From: Rhizophagus irregularis
Taxonomy: Eukaryota > Glomeromycota > Glomeromycetes > Glomerales > Glomeraceae
DNA length: 64,000 bases
Direction of reading: 5' to 3'
Assembly (NCBI RefSeq): GCF_026210795.1
Contig: NC_089432.1
Coordinates: 3,720,001-3,784,000 of the forward strand
The position numbers and the translations under genes were made by a program. This document shows, piece by piece, positions 48,623 through 60,563 of the stretch; positions within the stretch are counted from its first letter, which is position 1; each line of letters starts with the position of its first letter. The notes under the pieces were generated by a model. That model was not told the origin of the DNA and searched no databases. It saw only the letters and a list, made by a program, of their open reading frames with translations.

Positions 48623-49589
48623 TGATCATTTATTAAGTTTTTTTCCCCGTTAAACTGCGGCGCATCGATCACGTGGTATAATATAACCACCAAGTGAAAA
48701 TTACAGTATTGGAAATTCAATGACCATCACTCCGAATTATAATAATGTTGCAGCTAAATTCCGTATGGAATTGATGAACATTTTCCAAATATAGTTAAAT
48801 TATGGTTAATGGGGTCCCTAAACAGAATGGTGCATTTGTAGGTGTGAGTGCATTATGGAGAATTGACTGTATTACATTTTGTAAATTATATTTACATATA
48901 ATTTTAAAATTTAAACTAACTGCATTCTTAAAAATATTTAGCTCGTAAGTTATAAGTTAACTTATAATTTGAATAAAGGTTAAATTACTAATTTTAATAT
49001 ACTTTATATAACCAAATAATTTATTTAATTATTAACGATGTCATATGATAATCATATTTTCATTGATTTATTTATGTCGCACGAGTTACCGATTTTTCGA
49101 TTGAAATTATATTATAACGCCAAAAAAAAAATTATGGTTAAAAACGGATTAAGAAAAAATTTATAAATAAAAATAAACAATTGTAACCAATCAGAAAAAA
49201 GATAGATTTGTTTTTTTTTTGCCAATGAATTCAACTAAGCCGATAAAAAATTGACTAAACTGATAAAGGATAATCATTCTCAATCAATAATCTGATTTTT
49301 GTTAGTGATCATCCTTTTAATCTTGTTGTTTCAACTTTAAAGTTATTTTTAACTCAAATAGACTTAAACTTTTTCAGAAAAGACAATTAAATTAAAATTT
49401 GCCGTTTTCTAATTATAGTTTTGAATGAAAAAACGTTATTTGAAACAAATCAGGGAATTTATTTTACTGGAATTTGAATTCCGTCTGTCGTCATTTGGGT
49501 GATCATCATAAGTATTTTCGTAAAACCATAAGTTTTGTTATTTTTTCAAATGTTATAAATATTACCCCAATTTCTTCGTTTTAAATTTC

Positions 49590-49789
49590 ATTCACATTTC
49601 TTTTCAGTATTATTTTTACTAAATAAAAAAAAAACCACAAACCTTCAAGAAAAACCATTCATATTTCTTTTCAGTGTTATTTCTTCTATATAAAAAAAAA
49701 AACCACAAATCTTTAATAAAAACCATTCATATTTCTTTTCAGTGTTATTTCTTCTATATAAAAAAAAACCACAAATCTTTAATAAAAAC
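49590..49789 (+). promoter_or_regulatory. Triplicated 67-68 bp promoter/leader unit
   Basis: Three head-to-tail copies start at 49590, 49657 and 49725. Copies 2 and 3 are almost identical: ATTCATATTTCTTTTCAGTG, then TTCTATATAAAA with an A run, ACCACAAATCTTTAATAAAA. Each carries a TATA-like TATATAAAA and a TTTTCAG that could serve as a splice acceptor. The last copy ends 17 bp before the start codon of the DUF2235 gene, so the array supplies its core promoter and 5' leader. Confidence 0.7.
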
Positions 49790-49806
49790 AAGAAAATTTT
49801 GTAAAA

Positions 49807-50964
49807 ATGGGTAGAAATATTGTCGTAATGTGTGATGGAACATGGAATAATCCAAATTCCCAAACAAACGTTTTTACATTATATAAAGAATTAATTGAGA
49901 GAGATTATGAACAACATGTTTTGTATATAGACGGAATTGGAATTGGTGAATTGGCCTGGAATTTTATCGTTGATGGAGCTATGGCTCTAAGTCTTGATAA
50001 TAAAATCAAAGAAGGTTACAGATTTATAGTTGATCATTATCATCCTGATGATGATATATGGCTTTTTGGTTTTAGTCGTGGCGCTTATACTGCGAGATGT
50101 ATTGCTGGAATGTTAAGAAATTGTGGAATATTAAATCGAGAAATCAACCCTGATCAAATTGACAAAAGTGTTGATCTCGCTTATGGTTTTTATCGTGATA
50201 GAGATTTAGCTAAGCACCCGAAAGCAAAAGCTTCTGAAGAATTTAAAAAATCTTTCAGTTATCCTGATTCTAAAAAACCAATTATAAAATTCCTTGGATT
50301 ATGGGATACTGTTGGCGCTCATGGTTTACCCGGTTATGTAATTGGTGATGGTTTTAGATATTTGGAATTCTATGATCAAACTGTACCTAGTATAGTTAAA
50401 AATGCTTGTCAAGCTTTAGCTACTCATGAAAACAATGCTTTCTTTGGACCTTGTCGTATACTTCCGAACAAATCTGGTACTATCGTAAAAGAAACTTGGT
50501 TTCCGGGTGTACATAGTGAAATAGGTGGTGGAGCTTTTTTATCATTTAAAGGTAATGAAAGAATAACTAATGCAACTCTTTTGTGGATGATAGAAAATAT
50601 CGTAGAAGTTGGCGGTTTATTAATGCATGATGATATCGAGACTTATCGTAATCGTTTCTCTCCTGATATTGGACCTTCTTGGAACCTTATGAATTATATA
50701 TTTGATCATATCAGTTCTATTTTTCCAGCCATATTGGTTAAAGATAGAACTATTCCATTAGAATTAGATTCTAGTCAAAAATTTTTAAGAAAAGATCTTC
50801 TTTATAGGGATGGTGATTGGTTGCTTCCATTTGGTGTTAGGTCATATATATATACTCAATATTTTTCGAAAACATATGAAAAACTTCGTAAAGATATGGA
50901 AACGAAGGGAATTAAACTATATGACAATAAAAGATACGATATGGATATCAGTAAAAAAGCATAA
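49807..50964 (+). CDS. DUF2235 alpha/beta-hydrolase (Tle1-like), 385 aa
   Basis: Single exon. The N-terminus VVMCDGTWNNP is the family signature. The nucleophile elbow is GFSRG with Ser90, followed by AYTARCIAGM. The acid is Asp167 in LWDTVGAHG, and the His is His236 in WFPGVHSEIGGG. All three members of the expected Ser-Asp-His triad are present. Bacterial relatives in this family (Tle1 type VI effectors) are phospholipases. Fungal members are mostly uncharacterised, so a lipase or esterase role is inferred from the fold and triad. There is no signal peptide or membrane segment, so it is probably cytosolic. The start is the first Met, 17 bp after the triplicated promoter unit. The length is normal for fungal single-domain members. 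Confidence 0.85.
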   Translation: MGRNIVVMCDGTWNNPNSQTNVFTLYKELIERDYEQHVLYIDGIGIGELAWNFIVDGAMALSLDNKIKEGYRFIVDHYHPDDDIWLFGFSRGAYTARCIAGMLRNCGILNREINPDQIDKSVDLAYGFYRDRDLAKHPKAKASEEFKKSFSYPDSKKPIIKFLGLWDTVGAHGLPGYVIGDGFRYLEFYDQTVPSIVKNACQALATHENNAFFGPCRILPNKSGTIVKETWFPGVHSEIGGGAFLSFKGNERITNATLLWMIENIVEVGGLLMHDDIETYRNRFSPDIGPSWNLMNYIFDHISSIFPAILVKDRTIPLELDSSQKFLRKDLLYRDGDWLLPFGVRSYIYTQYFSKTYEKLRKDMETKGIKLYDNKRYDMDISKKA

Positions 50965-51834
50965 GAGGATACTCGTCCATAATCAAGGAGGATATGATTT
51001 ATTGAACAATTTCATTTAGTTTCAAGTAAATAATTAGATAGATAATGTCACTTTCGAACATTTAATATATAGTTTTTTTTTTAGAGACACTACAAGAACT
51101 AATAATATTTCATTTAAATAACATTTTCACGATCATTTTTTTTTTTAAAAAAAATTTTGTTCTTCACAATTTATAAACAAAGTAAAATAAAATTATTCTT
51201 TTAAAAAAATATATTTTAATTATTTTTTTTTATGTGTATTGTGTATAAAGTAATTATATACTACAAGTTAAACCATGATTATTTATCATTGTTAAAACAA
51301 AGGTAAAAAGAAATCTAATGTAAATTTGGTGTTGCATTTTAACACGTTAACATCGTTTGAATTATTATTAACGGAAGATATGAAAATTGGCATATAATAG
51401 TTTTGTAATAATTAATTTACTGTACTTAAAATTATTTCGAAATATTTTCATATTTAGGTTAATGAAAAATAATTTTTATTTTAAGACGTTCGTAGACCTG
51501 AGAAAAATTAATTTCTTTCGCTATTGCTAGGCAAAAAAAACTAATGATTAACAGGTGACACATTATAGAAATTTTTGGTCATTCGTATTACATACCTGGA
51601 AAATAATGATTTAAATTTTTTATAAGTTAAACCTAAGTCAGTAAAAATTAAGTCATATGACAATTTCAGTTGTCGATAAAAATTCAGCCATGAATTAGCA
51701 ATAACGTTTTATTACTCGTTAAAACATTATATGTAATTAGTTGTGAACAAACGAAAATAAAATTATTAAGAATATATTTTTACATAATTACGAATCTTGA
51801 ATTCTCAATAGCAATATGCCAATATATAACAATT

Positions 51835-52226
51835 TCATTTTTCCAGCTTTCGAGCCTTTACTTTTTGCGATATGTCCAAGAACTTTGATAATTTTTCTTC
51901 TTCGTCCTTTGAACATTCGTCAGTTGTTACCAAGGTTGTAGCAACGACTGATAAATTTTCCGCTATGTCCCATTACACAATTAATAAAAAAATCTTATTG
52001 TACTGATATTATATATAATTTCGCCACCACACAGATAACATATTATATTTTTTTAACCTAAAATACATTTCATAATAAATGCCTCATATAGAACTTCAAA
52101 TCTTAGGAGAAGCTTTGATTTGTAAGCGCGTTGAATTACTTCGTTAATGAAATCAAGATCTATTTTGGACCTCTTAAGCATTTCTTTTAGCCAAACCTCG
52201 TTCTTATATAGAGATAAAATTATTCT
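51835..52226 (-). CDS. 3' end of an unrecognised spliced gene (partial or relic)
   Basis: Two exon-like blocks on the minus strand join in phase. Block 1 (52226-52067) is protein-like: RIILSLYKNEVWLKEMLKRS, then DLDFINEVIQRAYKSKLLLR. A GTATTT donor follows, then a 104-nt intron ending CATAG. Block 2 (51962-51835) reads NLSVVATTLVTTDECSKDEE and ends KARKLEK with a stop. The joined text is open, charged and helical. No start codon or upstream exon could be placed, because a stop lies immediately 5' of block 1. Either further exons are missed or the 5' part is lost. No family is recognised. The C-terminal KLEK is not a targeting signal I would claim. Confidence 0.4.
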
Positions 52227-52229
52227 TTA

Positions 52230-54659
52230 TCCGGATTGAACGGATAAACTCAAATCAGATATCTGGATTAGCGGATTCAGACTCTAGATTTTTGTTATTA
52301 AACCGGGTGATCATCTATCGGACAATTTTTTTTTCTAACTGAAATGTCCTGTCGGGAAACTGTCCGTAGTAAGCGAATGAAAAACTATCTAATACTACTA
52401 CGCAAAGTATACTGTACGAATGTCTGGATGCCGTTCAACACGCGGTAGTGTACAATTCGGATTTAATAATAGTCTCGTTTCCTAGTTGTAATGTTGTATT
52501 ACAAATAATTTCGAGTAACATACTGTACCTTACAAAAAAATCATCTCTAAACAAATCCGCTTGATATGGTTAAATTTAGCCATGTTTGCATCATCATGAA
52601 TTGTACTTGTTAATTTTTCTTGTGTGGTAGTCCCATGAAGCACTACTAACGAGGTTAATTAGTCTTAAGGTATAAAAGGATTAACCATATTAAGCAAGTT
52701 TAATGAATTAAGAATTTCCACATCCTTTGATTTCGCAAAATAGTTGTCATAAATTTTGCTTTATACACGTTTGTATATTGGATATGTTATATTTAAAGTC
52801 TTTTTTTAAAAAAAATTTTATTTCATATTTAGATTCTAAAAATGAATAAGAAATTTAACAATCATCTTCAAATACGGATATTTACTAGTATGAAGGCACA
52901 TTCACAATTATCTAATTTATTTACATTAATTTACTTTGTAATTTACTAATATGTTTTCATTTATTTGTTATTATTGAAGATCCAACAATCAATAAATTAG
53001 TTCTTTAGAATATCTGAATTACTATAAAAATCATAATATAATCATTTTTGCTTATTTAAACCTCAATTTGAATGAAAAATTGTTATTTTTTAACGATTAT
53101 TAGAGTATTATATCTCCCATAAGATCATGATACCAATTGTTTTGCTCATATCTGGCATGTTACGTCATTTATTGCTGGAAACAAGATTGATCAATTCATC
53201 ATGATCACGTAAAGCTACCAGGAATATAACCTATAACCGTTATTAGGCACTTCATTTATTTTTTTTTTTATTTTTTATTTTTACTTTAGAAAGGCAGATA
53301 CATTTGTGAGATATCAATCACCGCGCATGTAATATGCAAATCATTTTCATATTAAAAAAAATTCGTGTAACCATATTTGAGTCACTTCATTTTATGATAA
53401 ACCGTCAATTTTAATATGTAACTCCCATACAAATTAAGTAATTTGATAGAACATCATGTGCTTTACTAGTTAATTTTCCATTTTCGCATATACAAGAAGT
53501 TTACGTTAAAAAATGAACTTTTTTTGAGATCCTTTTAAAAGTTTGGACAAATATATAGTTTTAATAGCAAAAATATATGTAATTTTGCAAGAGAAAAAAG
53601 ATTTTCTAAGGGTTTAATGGTAGTTATTCGGGTAGTTTTTGTATAAACACAAAAAAATTGATTTTTTAATAAAAAAAAGAATTTTTACTTCAATAAATTT
53701 TAATGAGAATCCTTTAACTAATAATAAATATTTTATTTTTAGGTGTAACTTTTCAAAAGAAACAGCTTTTATTAAGTTAATAAGGTCGGTCACCCAATAA
53801 GATTTTTGTTTATTATTGAATTTATCAAATTTTCTCTATTTTTTAATATGAAATAATGATAAAATTTTATTTATTATAGGAAAAAAAGAAGGGAAGAGTA
53901 TTATTAGATTTATTTTTGAATAATATATTTGTTTTAAACAAGTTGTCTTAGTCCCTGACGGGGCGTTCTAAACTGTTCACTGTGAGGCAATTATTCGAAA
54001 TTAGAAACAGGAGTTGTAACTTGTAACTGAATATTTATTGTATGAATAATTCTAATAAATAACTATACATTGTATTAAGATTTAAGAAATGTCAAATTTT
54101 GTATTTATAAAACTAAAATCCAAATGATGATATAATCTATTATTAAAAATATTTAAAAAATCTCTTCATCAAGGTTTAATTTCAATTAATTTTTATAATT
54201 CATCACAAGTCTTAAATTAATATTTACGATTTAAATGTGGCAAGGAATATAGTCAATTATTTCTAATCTCTATCTTTTATTTGTTTGCAAAAAAAATTAA
54301 ATAATAAAAATTTTTCTACCAATAAAAAAAAATTATGATTAAAGTAGTTATATGCCAATCATGGATTACTAATTCTGATAATTCATTTTTTGGTTAGATA
54401 AATTGGAATTATAATAATGTTATAAAAAATAATTTTAATTTTACTTAATTTAGGTAGTTAAATTTATGAAAAAAAAATTTTATTTACGTAAATAATCAAA
54501 AAGTAATATATTATGTTAAATCAAACGGCTATTTCCGGATTACTACTAATTTTTTTTTAAAAGGAAGTTAATTTCTTTTTTTAGTTTAGTAGATCATAAT
54601 AAATCTAAGTACTAAAAAATTATTACTTTACTTAATTCAGTTAGTTTAACTTATGCGAA
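52230..54659. other. Spacer, no gene seen
   Basis: AT-rich sequence with A/T runs. Short ATCCGGAT-type words at 52230-52330 may be an old element end. Confidence 0.5.
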
Positions 54660-55450
54660 GTAAAATTGAACTTGATCAATTTTAAATTTATGATGAAAAA
54701 AAAATCTTGGTTCTCAAACAATTATGCCTTTGGTTTTTTAATAAAAAAACCTAGATAATTATATATATATATTTATATTAAAAAAAAATAAAATCTGTTC
54801 TATTGTATTTTTTTTAATTATTTAGATTACTTCAAAAAAAAAAGACCCTTGTAACTGTATCATGTTGATCATTTTAGTATGGAAAAAAGATCTGAACAAT
54901 TGTAATTATATTTATTTAATAAAAAAAATCTTAGATAATTATTTATTATTAATTTTAAGAAAAAAATTCTCATACTATTTAATAAAGAAATAATCTAGTT
55001 TATTGTGTTTTTTTTTAATTGTTTAATTAAATTATTGAAAAAATCTTTCGTAACTGTATGTTGATCATATGACTTCTGACGAATAAAAAAGATCTCAAAT
55101 TAATTATAATTATACCTTTTATTAATTTAATAAAGAAAATCTTATATAGTTTTATATTATTAATTTCAAGAAAAGAATTCTCATATTTAATAAAAAAATA
55201 ATCTATTTTATTGTGTTCTTTTTTAATTGTTTAATTAAAATTATTGAAAAAATCTTTCATAACTGTATATTGATCATTTTAGTATGTCTTTAACGAAAAA
55301 AAAAAAGATCTTATACAATTATAATAATTGACTTTTGTTTTATTTAAATAAATAATACAGTATCTTAGATAAGATTTATCATTAATTTTGCAGATAAAAT
55401 TCTCATATTTGATAAAAAAAAATCTATCACATTGTACTTTTTAATTTTTC
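54660..55450. repeat. About 200-bp imperfect tandem array, 3-4 units
   Basis: Successive copies begin near 54690, 54883, 55082 and 55290. Each contains, in order, AAAAAAGATCT, an ATCTTAGATAAT block, AAATTCTCATATTTAATAAA, TTTTATTGTGTTTTTTTTAA and AACTGTATATTGATCATTTT. Copies 2 and 3 are most alike; copies 1 and 4 are eroded. There is no coding frame. The array is satellite-like, though short. Confidence 0.6.
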
Positions 55451-57346
55451 AAATCAACTATCATAAATTTTTTAATCAATATTTTTATTTTTACTCATTC
55501 TCTTTATTAGTGAAAAAATTTAAATTTGATCTAATGGTTTAGTAAAAGGATTTATATTTGATCGTATAAAATACATGATTATGCCGATCATTCTTCTATA
55601 AGCATTGGATTACAAATTTTTTAAGAGAACTCATACTATCTTTTTTGTTTAGTTAAACTGGAATTGTAAGAATAATATACTATTATTTAATTACCTAATT
55701 TAGTTAATAAAGATTATGTAAATTAATTGAGAAAAGTTCTATGATTATTTTTGGCATAATTGATGGTCATTTTAGCTTAATTTTATGACGAAAAAAATCT
55801 AAGATATTTTTTTAAAAAAAAAATACAATAATAGTAATAAATTACAATTGTTCTTAGTTAACTAACTTATTGAAGATAGTTTAAAATCACTATCCCACAA
55901 TTTTTACAAAAAAGAAAAAATACTATATGGGCGCGTCTTTACTTGGCGGGTACTAGGGGTGGGTCGACAGTATTGAACTGTATGACATGTACATATATAT
56001 ATATATATATATATATTTTAGTGGTGTAACAACAATAGACACGAAAAAGTGGTGATACTAATTTTGAGCATGTGATTTTGTTAATACGGCGCAGTTATGG
56101 CAACTGATCTACATATTTAATGTTTACAAGAGGACTCTATTTTAAAAGATGCTTATTACAATGATTATTTGAATTTACTTATTATTATGGTGTCAAAACT
56201 TGCTGACAACCTAACATCTTGGAAATCACCAAATAAAAAAATCATTTAGTCCTATTAATAAATTAGTTGATGTCAAAAAATTTTAAGAAAAGTGAACTAT
56301 ATCATTAACATAGAAGTGAGAGTTAACACTTGGCCACAGTCAAATGAACCACGTGTCTAACTTTTTTTTATGAATACGCTGGAAACTGTTCGAACTTTTC
56401 TACAATAAGCTTCCCGGAGTGTAATATATAATTCTGTATTTCAGGTACATTCTATATAGATTTTTAATTTATAAGTAAAGCAATTTAAATTTAAATTAAA
56501 ATTAAATATAATATTGAATTATTGCAATTTGTATTTAAAACTAAATAAAATAATTTACAATAGTAAATTACTGTATTAAAAAGTGTTATTAGTATGATCC
56601 TTCCATGTTAATGGTATAATTCACTTTTTTAAAAAAATTTTCAATATCCCCAACTAATTTATGCTTTATATTACCGACTGAAGTAGAAGAAAATACTTTT
56701 TTGGCATTCAAAATAGAATTCCATTATAAAGAAATCAAGTCAACTTTTTCATTTTAAAAAATAATTTTGTATTCTTGGTAATGTAGACGCGAAAAAAAAG
56801 AGCGATTACTCAACTATTTGAAATAAAACATATGGAGAAAATTTTTTTATTTGTTTATTCATATATTTATTTTATTAAAAATTCGCAATTTCATGTATGC
56901 TCTATATTTCATTTTTATAGTGCAAATTTTTAATAAATAACTAGCAGCAACTCGTTGCGTCCCTAAAAAATTTATTTTAGTTGCATTTATTAAATTGCAT
57001 ACTATACGGTTCATTTGGATTTTAAAAAAATGGATAAGTGAAAAACTCCAAAAATCTGAAAATCCGTAAAATTTCGAAGTAGAGATAAAAAAAAAAGTAT
57101 AAATAAAACGGGGGTCAAAATAAATTTCTTTAATCACAGATGATCTGTTAGCAATTAATTATCTATCTAAAGCCAATCAAATTTCTTCCCCATAATCACA
57201 TAATAGTAAATTATTTTATCAAACAAATTCCTAAAATTAAAAGATTGTTATTATTACCATTTTTGTAATCAAAACCTCATGAAGTTTTAATTTTCGTAAG
57301 ACAAAAATTTAATTATTTTCTAATAAAGATACTGGTTTCCCTTTAT
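55451..57346. other. Spacer, no gene seen
   Basis: AT-rich. A TA dinucleotide run lies at about 55991-56015. The 92-codon minus-strand frame at 56859-57137 is Phe/Ile-rich and without domain features. Confidence 0.5.
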
Positions 57347-57547
57347 GCCCTATAAAAAATTTTTATCCGAATATTTCCATTATTTCTCCGTGTCTTCCGT
57401 AAAAATTCCGTGAAAATGATACATTCACGGATATCCGTGTTAGCGAGATGAAAATTTCCATGATTTAAGGCTATAAATTCCATGAAAATGATACATTCAC
57501 GGAAAAAACATGGAAAGATAAAACACGGATCAGATTTTTTACAGGGA
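57347..57547 (-). mobile_element. 201-bp TIR element, copy B (inverted)
   Basis: Read on the minus strand it matches copy A at 41162-41362 with about four differences by eye, including one at the terminal base. Same length, same terminal repeats and same internal CCGTGAATG blocks. Further CACGGAAAATG-type fragments near 58010-58100 suggest older related debris beside it. Confidence 0.75.
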
Positions 57548-58650
57548 TGGAAATCTTTTATTAACGGATTTCATATGAATTCAATTAATCATTGTGGAAA
57601 AATTTAACTTTATAGCAATGAAATTATCAAAGTCATCCATTGCACGTAATTTATACTAAGAATATGAATAATATTTGTTTAATTCTTGTATTTTTGAATA
57701 AAGTTATTAATTATTTCATTTATAACAGTTTTTTCATGATTTAACATTTTTTTATATCGCATAATTCCAAATTTTACAATATCTAATATAATTAAATAAT
57801 AATTCATGATTAAATTAGAATTATCTCTTATTTCATCATCTATAAAGTGATTTAGCAACATTTGATAGTGATTTCTTCTTATTTAAGTATCTCACGAATT
57901 CTTCTATAAAATTGGAATGATAATTTCTCAATATTTGAAAAGTTGCCTCTATAAAAAAAAATTTTATCTATTATTTCTAAAAAAAACTCCATAAAAATGA
58001 GCCTTTCCCGGATCCATTCACGGAAAATGTAAATAATTCGATAAATTTCGTGATATAACAAGGTTATTAATTCTAGAAATATGAGCCTTTTACGGAAATA
58101 AAATGGAATATATAAAAAAATGGCTTTTTTAAAGGGTCAACATATCTTGACGTGAAAAGGATCTCTGTGTCAAGATTTGTTGTTTTTTTTTCAAATTGTT
58201 TTCTTACAAATTTAATCTTTTTTGAAATTTTTGGTTGTGATAGTATGTAAGAGAATTATATTTATATTTATAAACATGATACATTTATTAATAAATTACT
58301 TTTTGTAAATCATATCGGGATAATGTCATGTCGGGAAAACTAACATGTCGGTATAATGTCCATTATTGTCCGACATCGGAAAATAATAAATATTTAGTAG
58401 ATCAGTTGCCACAACTGCGCCGTATACTCCATAGTTGAGAAGATTTTCTAGGAGGTATCTGTTTTATAAAAAAATATCGAGTGCAGCAAAATCTTCGTGA
58501 AACAGATTTTCATGCATAAGAATAAACCTTTAAATGTATTAAAATTTCTTTAAAAACGATCTAAATGCTCGGTTTGGATCAATTGGAGCTTCTAAGCAGT
58601 TTTCGAATTAGTATCAGGTTATTCGCTGATCATCTAAATAAAAAAAAAAA
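57548..58650. other. Spacer with decayed repeat debris
   Basis: Two adjacent minus-strand frames (57679-57861, 57879-58061) look weakly protein-like, but no homologue is recognised. CATGTCGG motifs at 58318-58375 match those near 37600. Confidence 0.35.
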
Positions 58651-58986
58651 AATACGGTATATAATACATTCGGATAAAGTACTAGCTCAAAAACTGCATA
58701 CATCTTTTTTTGGTAAAATAAGTTAGAACACAGTACTTAAAAAGAATAATAGCATCTGTATAGTACGCCTAGAGAATTTAGTGATTATACTATACGATCA
58801 CCTTAATTTAATAATTTTTGCGTTGTAATTGGCTTTTCGGATACCAAGTACCAACGAGATAATATTTATAAAATATTTCACATTTAAAATATTTTTAAAC
58901 GCAAAAAAAGAATTTATTTATTTATTTAATAAATATAAAAAAAAATTTAAAATAAAATAAAATTAAAATTATTATTAATTAATTAA
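58651..58986 (+). repeat. Direct duplication, copy 1 (uninterrupted)
   Basis: Matches 61321-61957 in the same orientation with roughly 90 percent identity by eye over the aligned parts (shared blocks include ATACATTCGGATAAAG, GATTATACTATACGATCAC and CGAGATAATATTTATAAAAT). It ends about 58 bp past the stop of the ML-domain gene. It lacks the 280-bp insertion present in copy 2 and therefore preserves the empty site. Confidence 0.75.
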
Positions 58987-59043
58987 CTAATTAATTTACT
59001 TATTATTAATTAAAGATTCGTGTAAAATAGGTACATCAAACAC

Positions 59044-59565
59044 TTATAAAAAACTCCAAAAGTCAGGTACAGCAGAAGAATCACTATCAGCACCAAAAAT
59101 AGCAGCTGAACAGGCTAATGCTTCAACATCAGGTGGTGTTCCATGTTCCATTGCAATTATAATAGCGTATGATTTAGGTAAATCTGAAGCGGCTGGTGCA
59201 GTTAATTGCTGCGTTGTAGAAAATGCAGTTCCGGCTTTAATCGGACAAGTAACTCCAGGTAATGTACAAATATCCACAACAAGGGGATCTCCTATGGGTG
59301 CTTCCGCGACAAGATCGATGAATCCAAGACCAAGCAAATCTCCAGCGACAATATCTTTTTTCAATGTTCCTTTAATGTCAAACGTTTCTTCTTTTCCAGG
59401 AACGAAAGGATCAGGTGTCATTTTTACATCGAGTCCTACTACATCTGGTGGCGCATTGGGACATGGTGGAAATTTAGTTTCTCTTTTTACAAGTTCAAGT
59501 GGTGCTGCATTGACCGCAAAAAGCGTAGCAAATAAAACGAATGCCAAAATAAAAATTCGATTCAT
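59044..59565 (-). CDS. Secreted ML-domain (NPC2-like) lipid-binding protein, 173 aa
   Basis: Single exon. The signal peptide is MNRIFILAFVLFATLFAVNA (1-20), with a dibasic KR at 27-28 that may be a propeptide site. The mature part fits the MD-2-related lipid-recognition fold of fungal PG/PI transfer proteins and NPC2: a Cys near the N-terminus (C35), the MTPDPFVPGK block after the second strand, the paired C100 and C107 (DICTLPGVTCPI), and a final Cys at 152 (ALACSAAIFG). Family disulphides would be C35-C152 and C100-C107. Such proteins bind single lipids or sterols in the vacuole, wall or outside the cell. Length is normal. The direct repeat at 58651-58986 abuts its 3' end. Confidence 0.85.
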   Translation of the reverse strand: MNRIFILAFVLFATLFAVNAAPLELVKRETKFPPCPNAPPDVVGLDVKMTPDPFVPGKEETFDIKGTLKKDIVAGDLLGLGFIDLVAEAPIGDPLVVDICTLPGVTCPIKAGTAFSTTQQLTAPAASDLPKSYAIIIAMEHGTPPDVEALACSAAIFGADSDSSAVPDFWSFL

Positions 59566-59575
59566 GATTACTTAA

Positions 59576-60192
59576 ATTTTCTTGTAATTAGATTGTTATT
59601 AAAATAAATGTTTGTTATTATTATTATTTTTTTTTTTTGAATTCGGGATTCAGTTGCTTCTTTTATAAGAAAAAAACAACAACCAAAAGATTTACTTTGT
59701 TTCATCTTTTTCTTTTTCTTCGTATTAATTTTATTAATTTGCAAATCTAGAATTTTAGACGATTATCATCATGCTTATACATCAGAAAATCATACTAAAA
59801 TAAATAATTACGTATTATTACTGCGTTGGATATCAACTAATTTCGTTTTTGTTTAAAAAAAAAAAATTTTTTAGACATCTCTGGTCTTTGTTTCTTAGCG
59901 ACTGTTGTTTATAACATAATAAAAAAGTAATGATGAAATTTCAGCCGTCAGAATTTAAAAAAGGATATGGGGAGTGTAGAAATTTGAGATCACGTGAGGA
60001 ATACAAATTTCAGGGGCTTGTATTAAAAAGGAAATAAATTGTCTATAATAAAAGTAAAATAAAAAAAATAAAAAAGGAAATAAAAAATAGGGGGATAATA
60101 ATGCCATAAGTTTCATTCTAAAATTAATTTTAAAATGAAATTATGTCATTCAAAATAAATCGTAAGGTTTATTCGAATGCATACTAACATAA
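59576..60192. other. Spacer upstream of the ML gene
   Basis: T-rich tract at 59626-59638 and AT-rich sequence. No gene seen. Confidence 0.5.
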
Positions 60193-60563
60193 GAGGCATC
60201 ACCATATGATCCCGAGAGTATCCCGAGGGGGAATAATAGTGCTAAGGTAAACGGGTTATTTGATCATGTTTCTCTTGGAAACTTACACGAGAATCTTTTG
60301 TTTAGACATAAACAGAGTTATAATGGCAAATATTGTCCCATCGCCTTTTCTAAATGTCGAGATTTTCAATGTAACATTCGGCATTCCACATGCCCTTATT
60401 CTCAAACACTGATGATTATAATAAAGAAGTTCCGAATTTCGTTCAAACGTTAGAAAGGGTTAAAAAACTCATACCAGGCGAGAATAAGTTTCGTCTAGAT
60501 AGATTCCAAAAGTTTCGGCCAGGAATGAAGAGTTTAGCAAAATCACATGCCCGAGATTTTTGA
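60193..60563 (+). pseudogene. Frameshifted Cys/His-bearing coding relic
   Basis: An open plus-strand frame of 86 codons (60193-60453) reads FDHVSLGNLHENLLFRHKQS, then YCPIAFSKCRDFQCNIRHST ending in CPY, a cysteine/histidine cluster that could be a zinc site. A second frame (60375-60563, 62 codons) takes over sensibly near 60410 with YNKEVPNFVQTLERVKKL, KFRLDRFQKFRPGMKSLAKS and HARDF before a stop. A one-base shift therefore splits what looks like one former protein of about 120 residues. No start codon is visible. The family is not recognised; a mobile-element protein is possible. Confidence 0.4.

Noticed and set aside
57679..58061. Two adjacent 60-codon minus-strand frames rich in Ile, Glu and Arg
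   Set aside because: Weakly protein-like, but next to repeat debris, with no motif and no splice signals joining them.
59294..59575. 93-codon plus-strand frame across the ML gene
   Set aside because: Antisense to a gene with a clear signal peptide and family cysteines; no features of its own.
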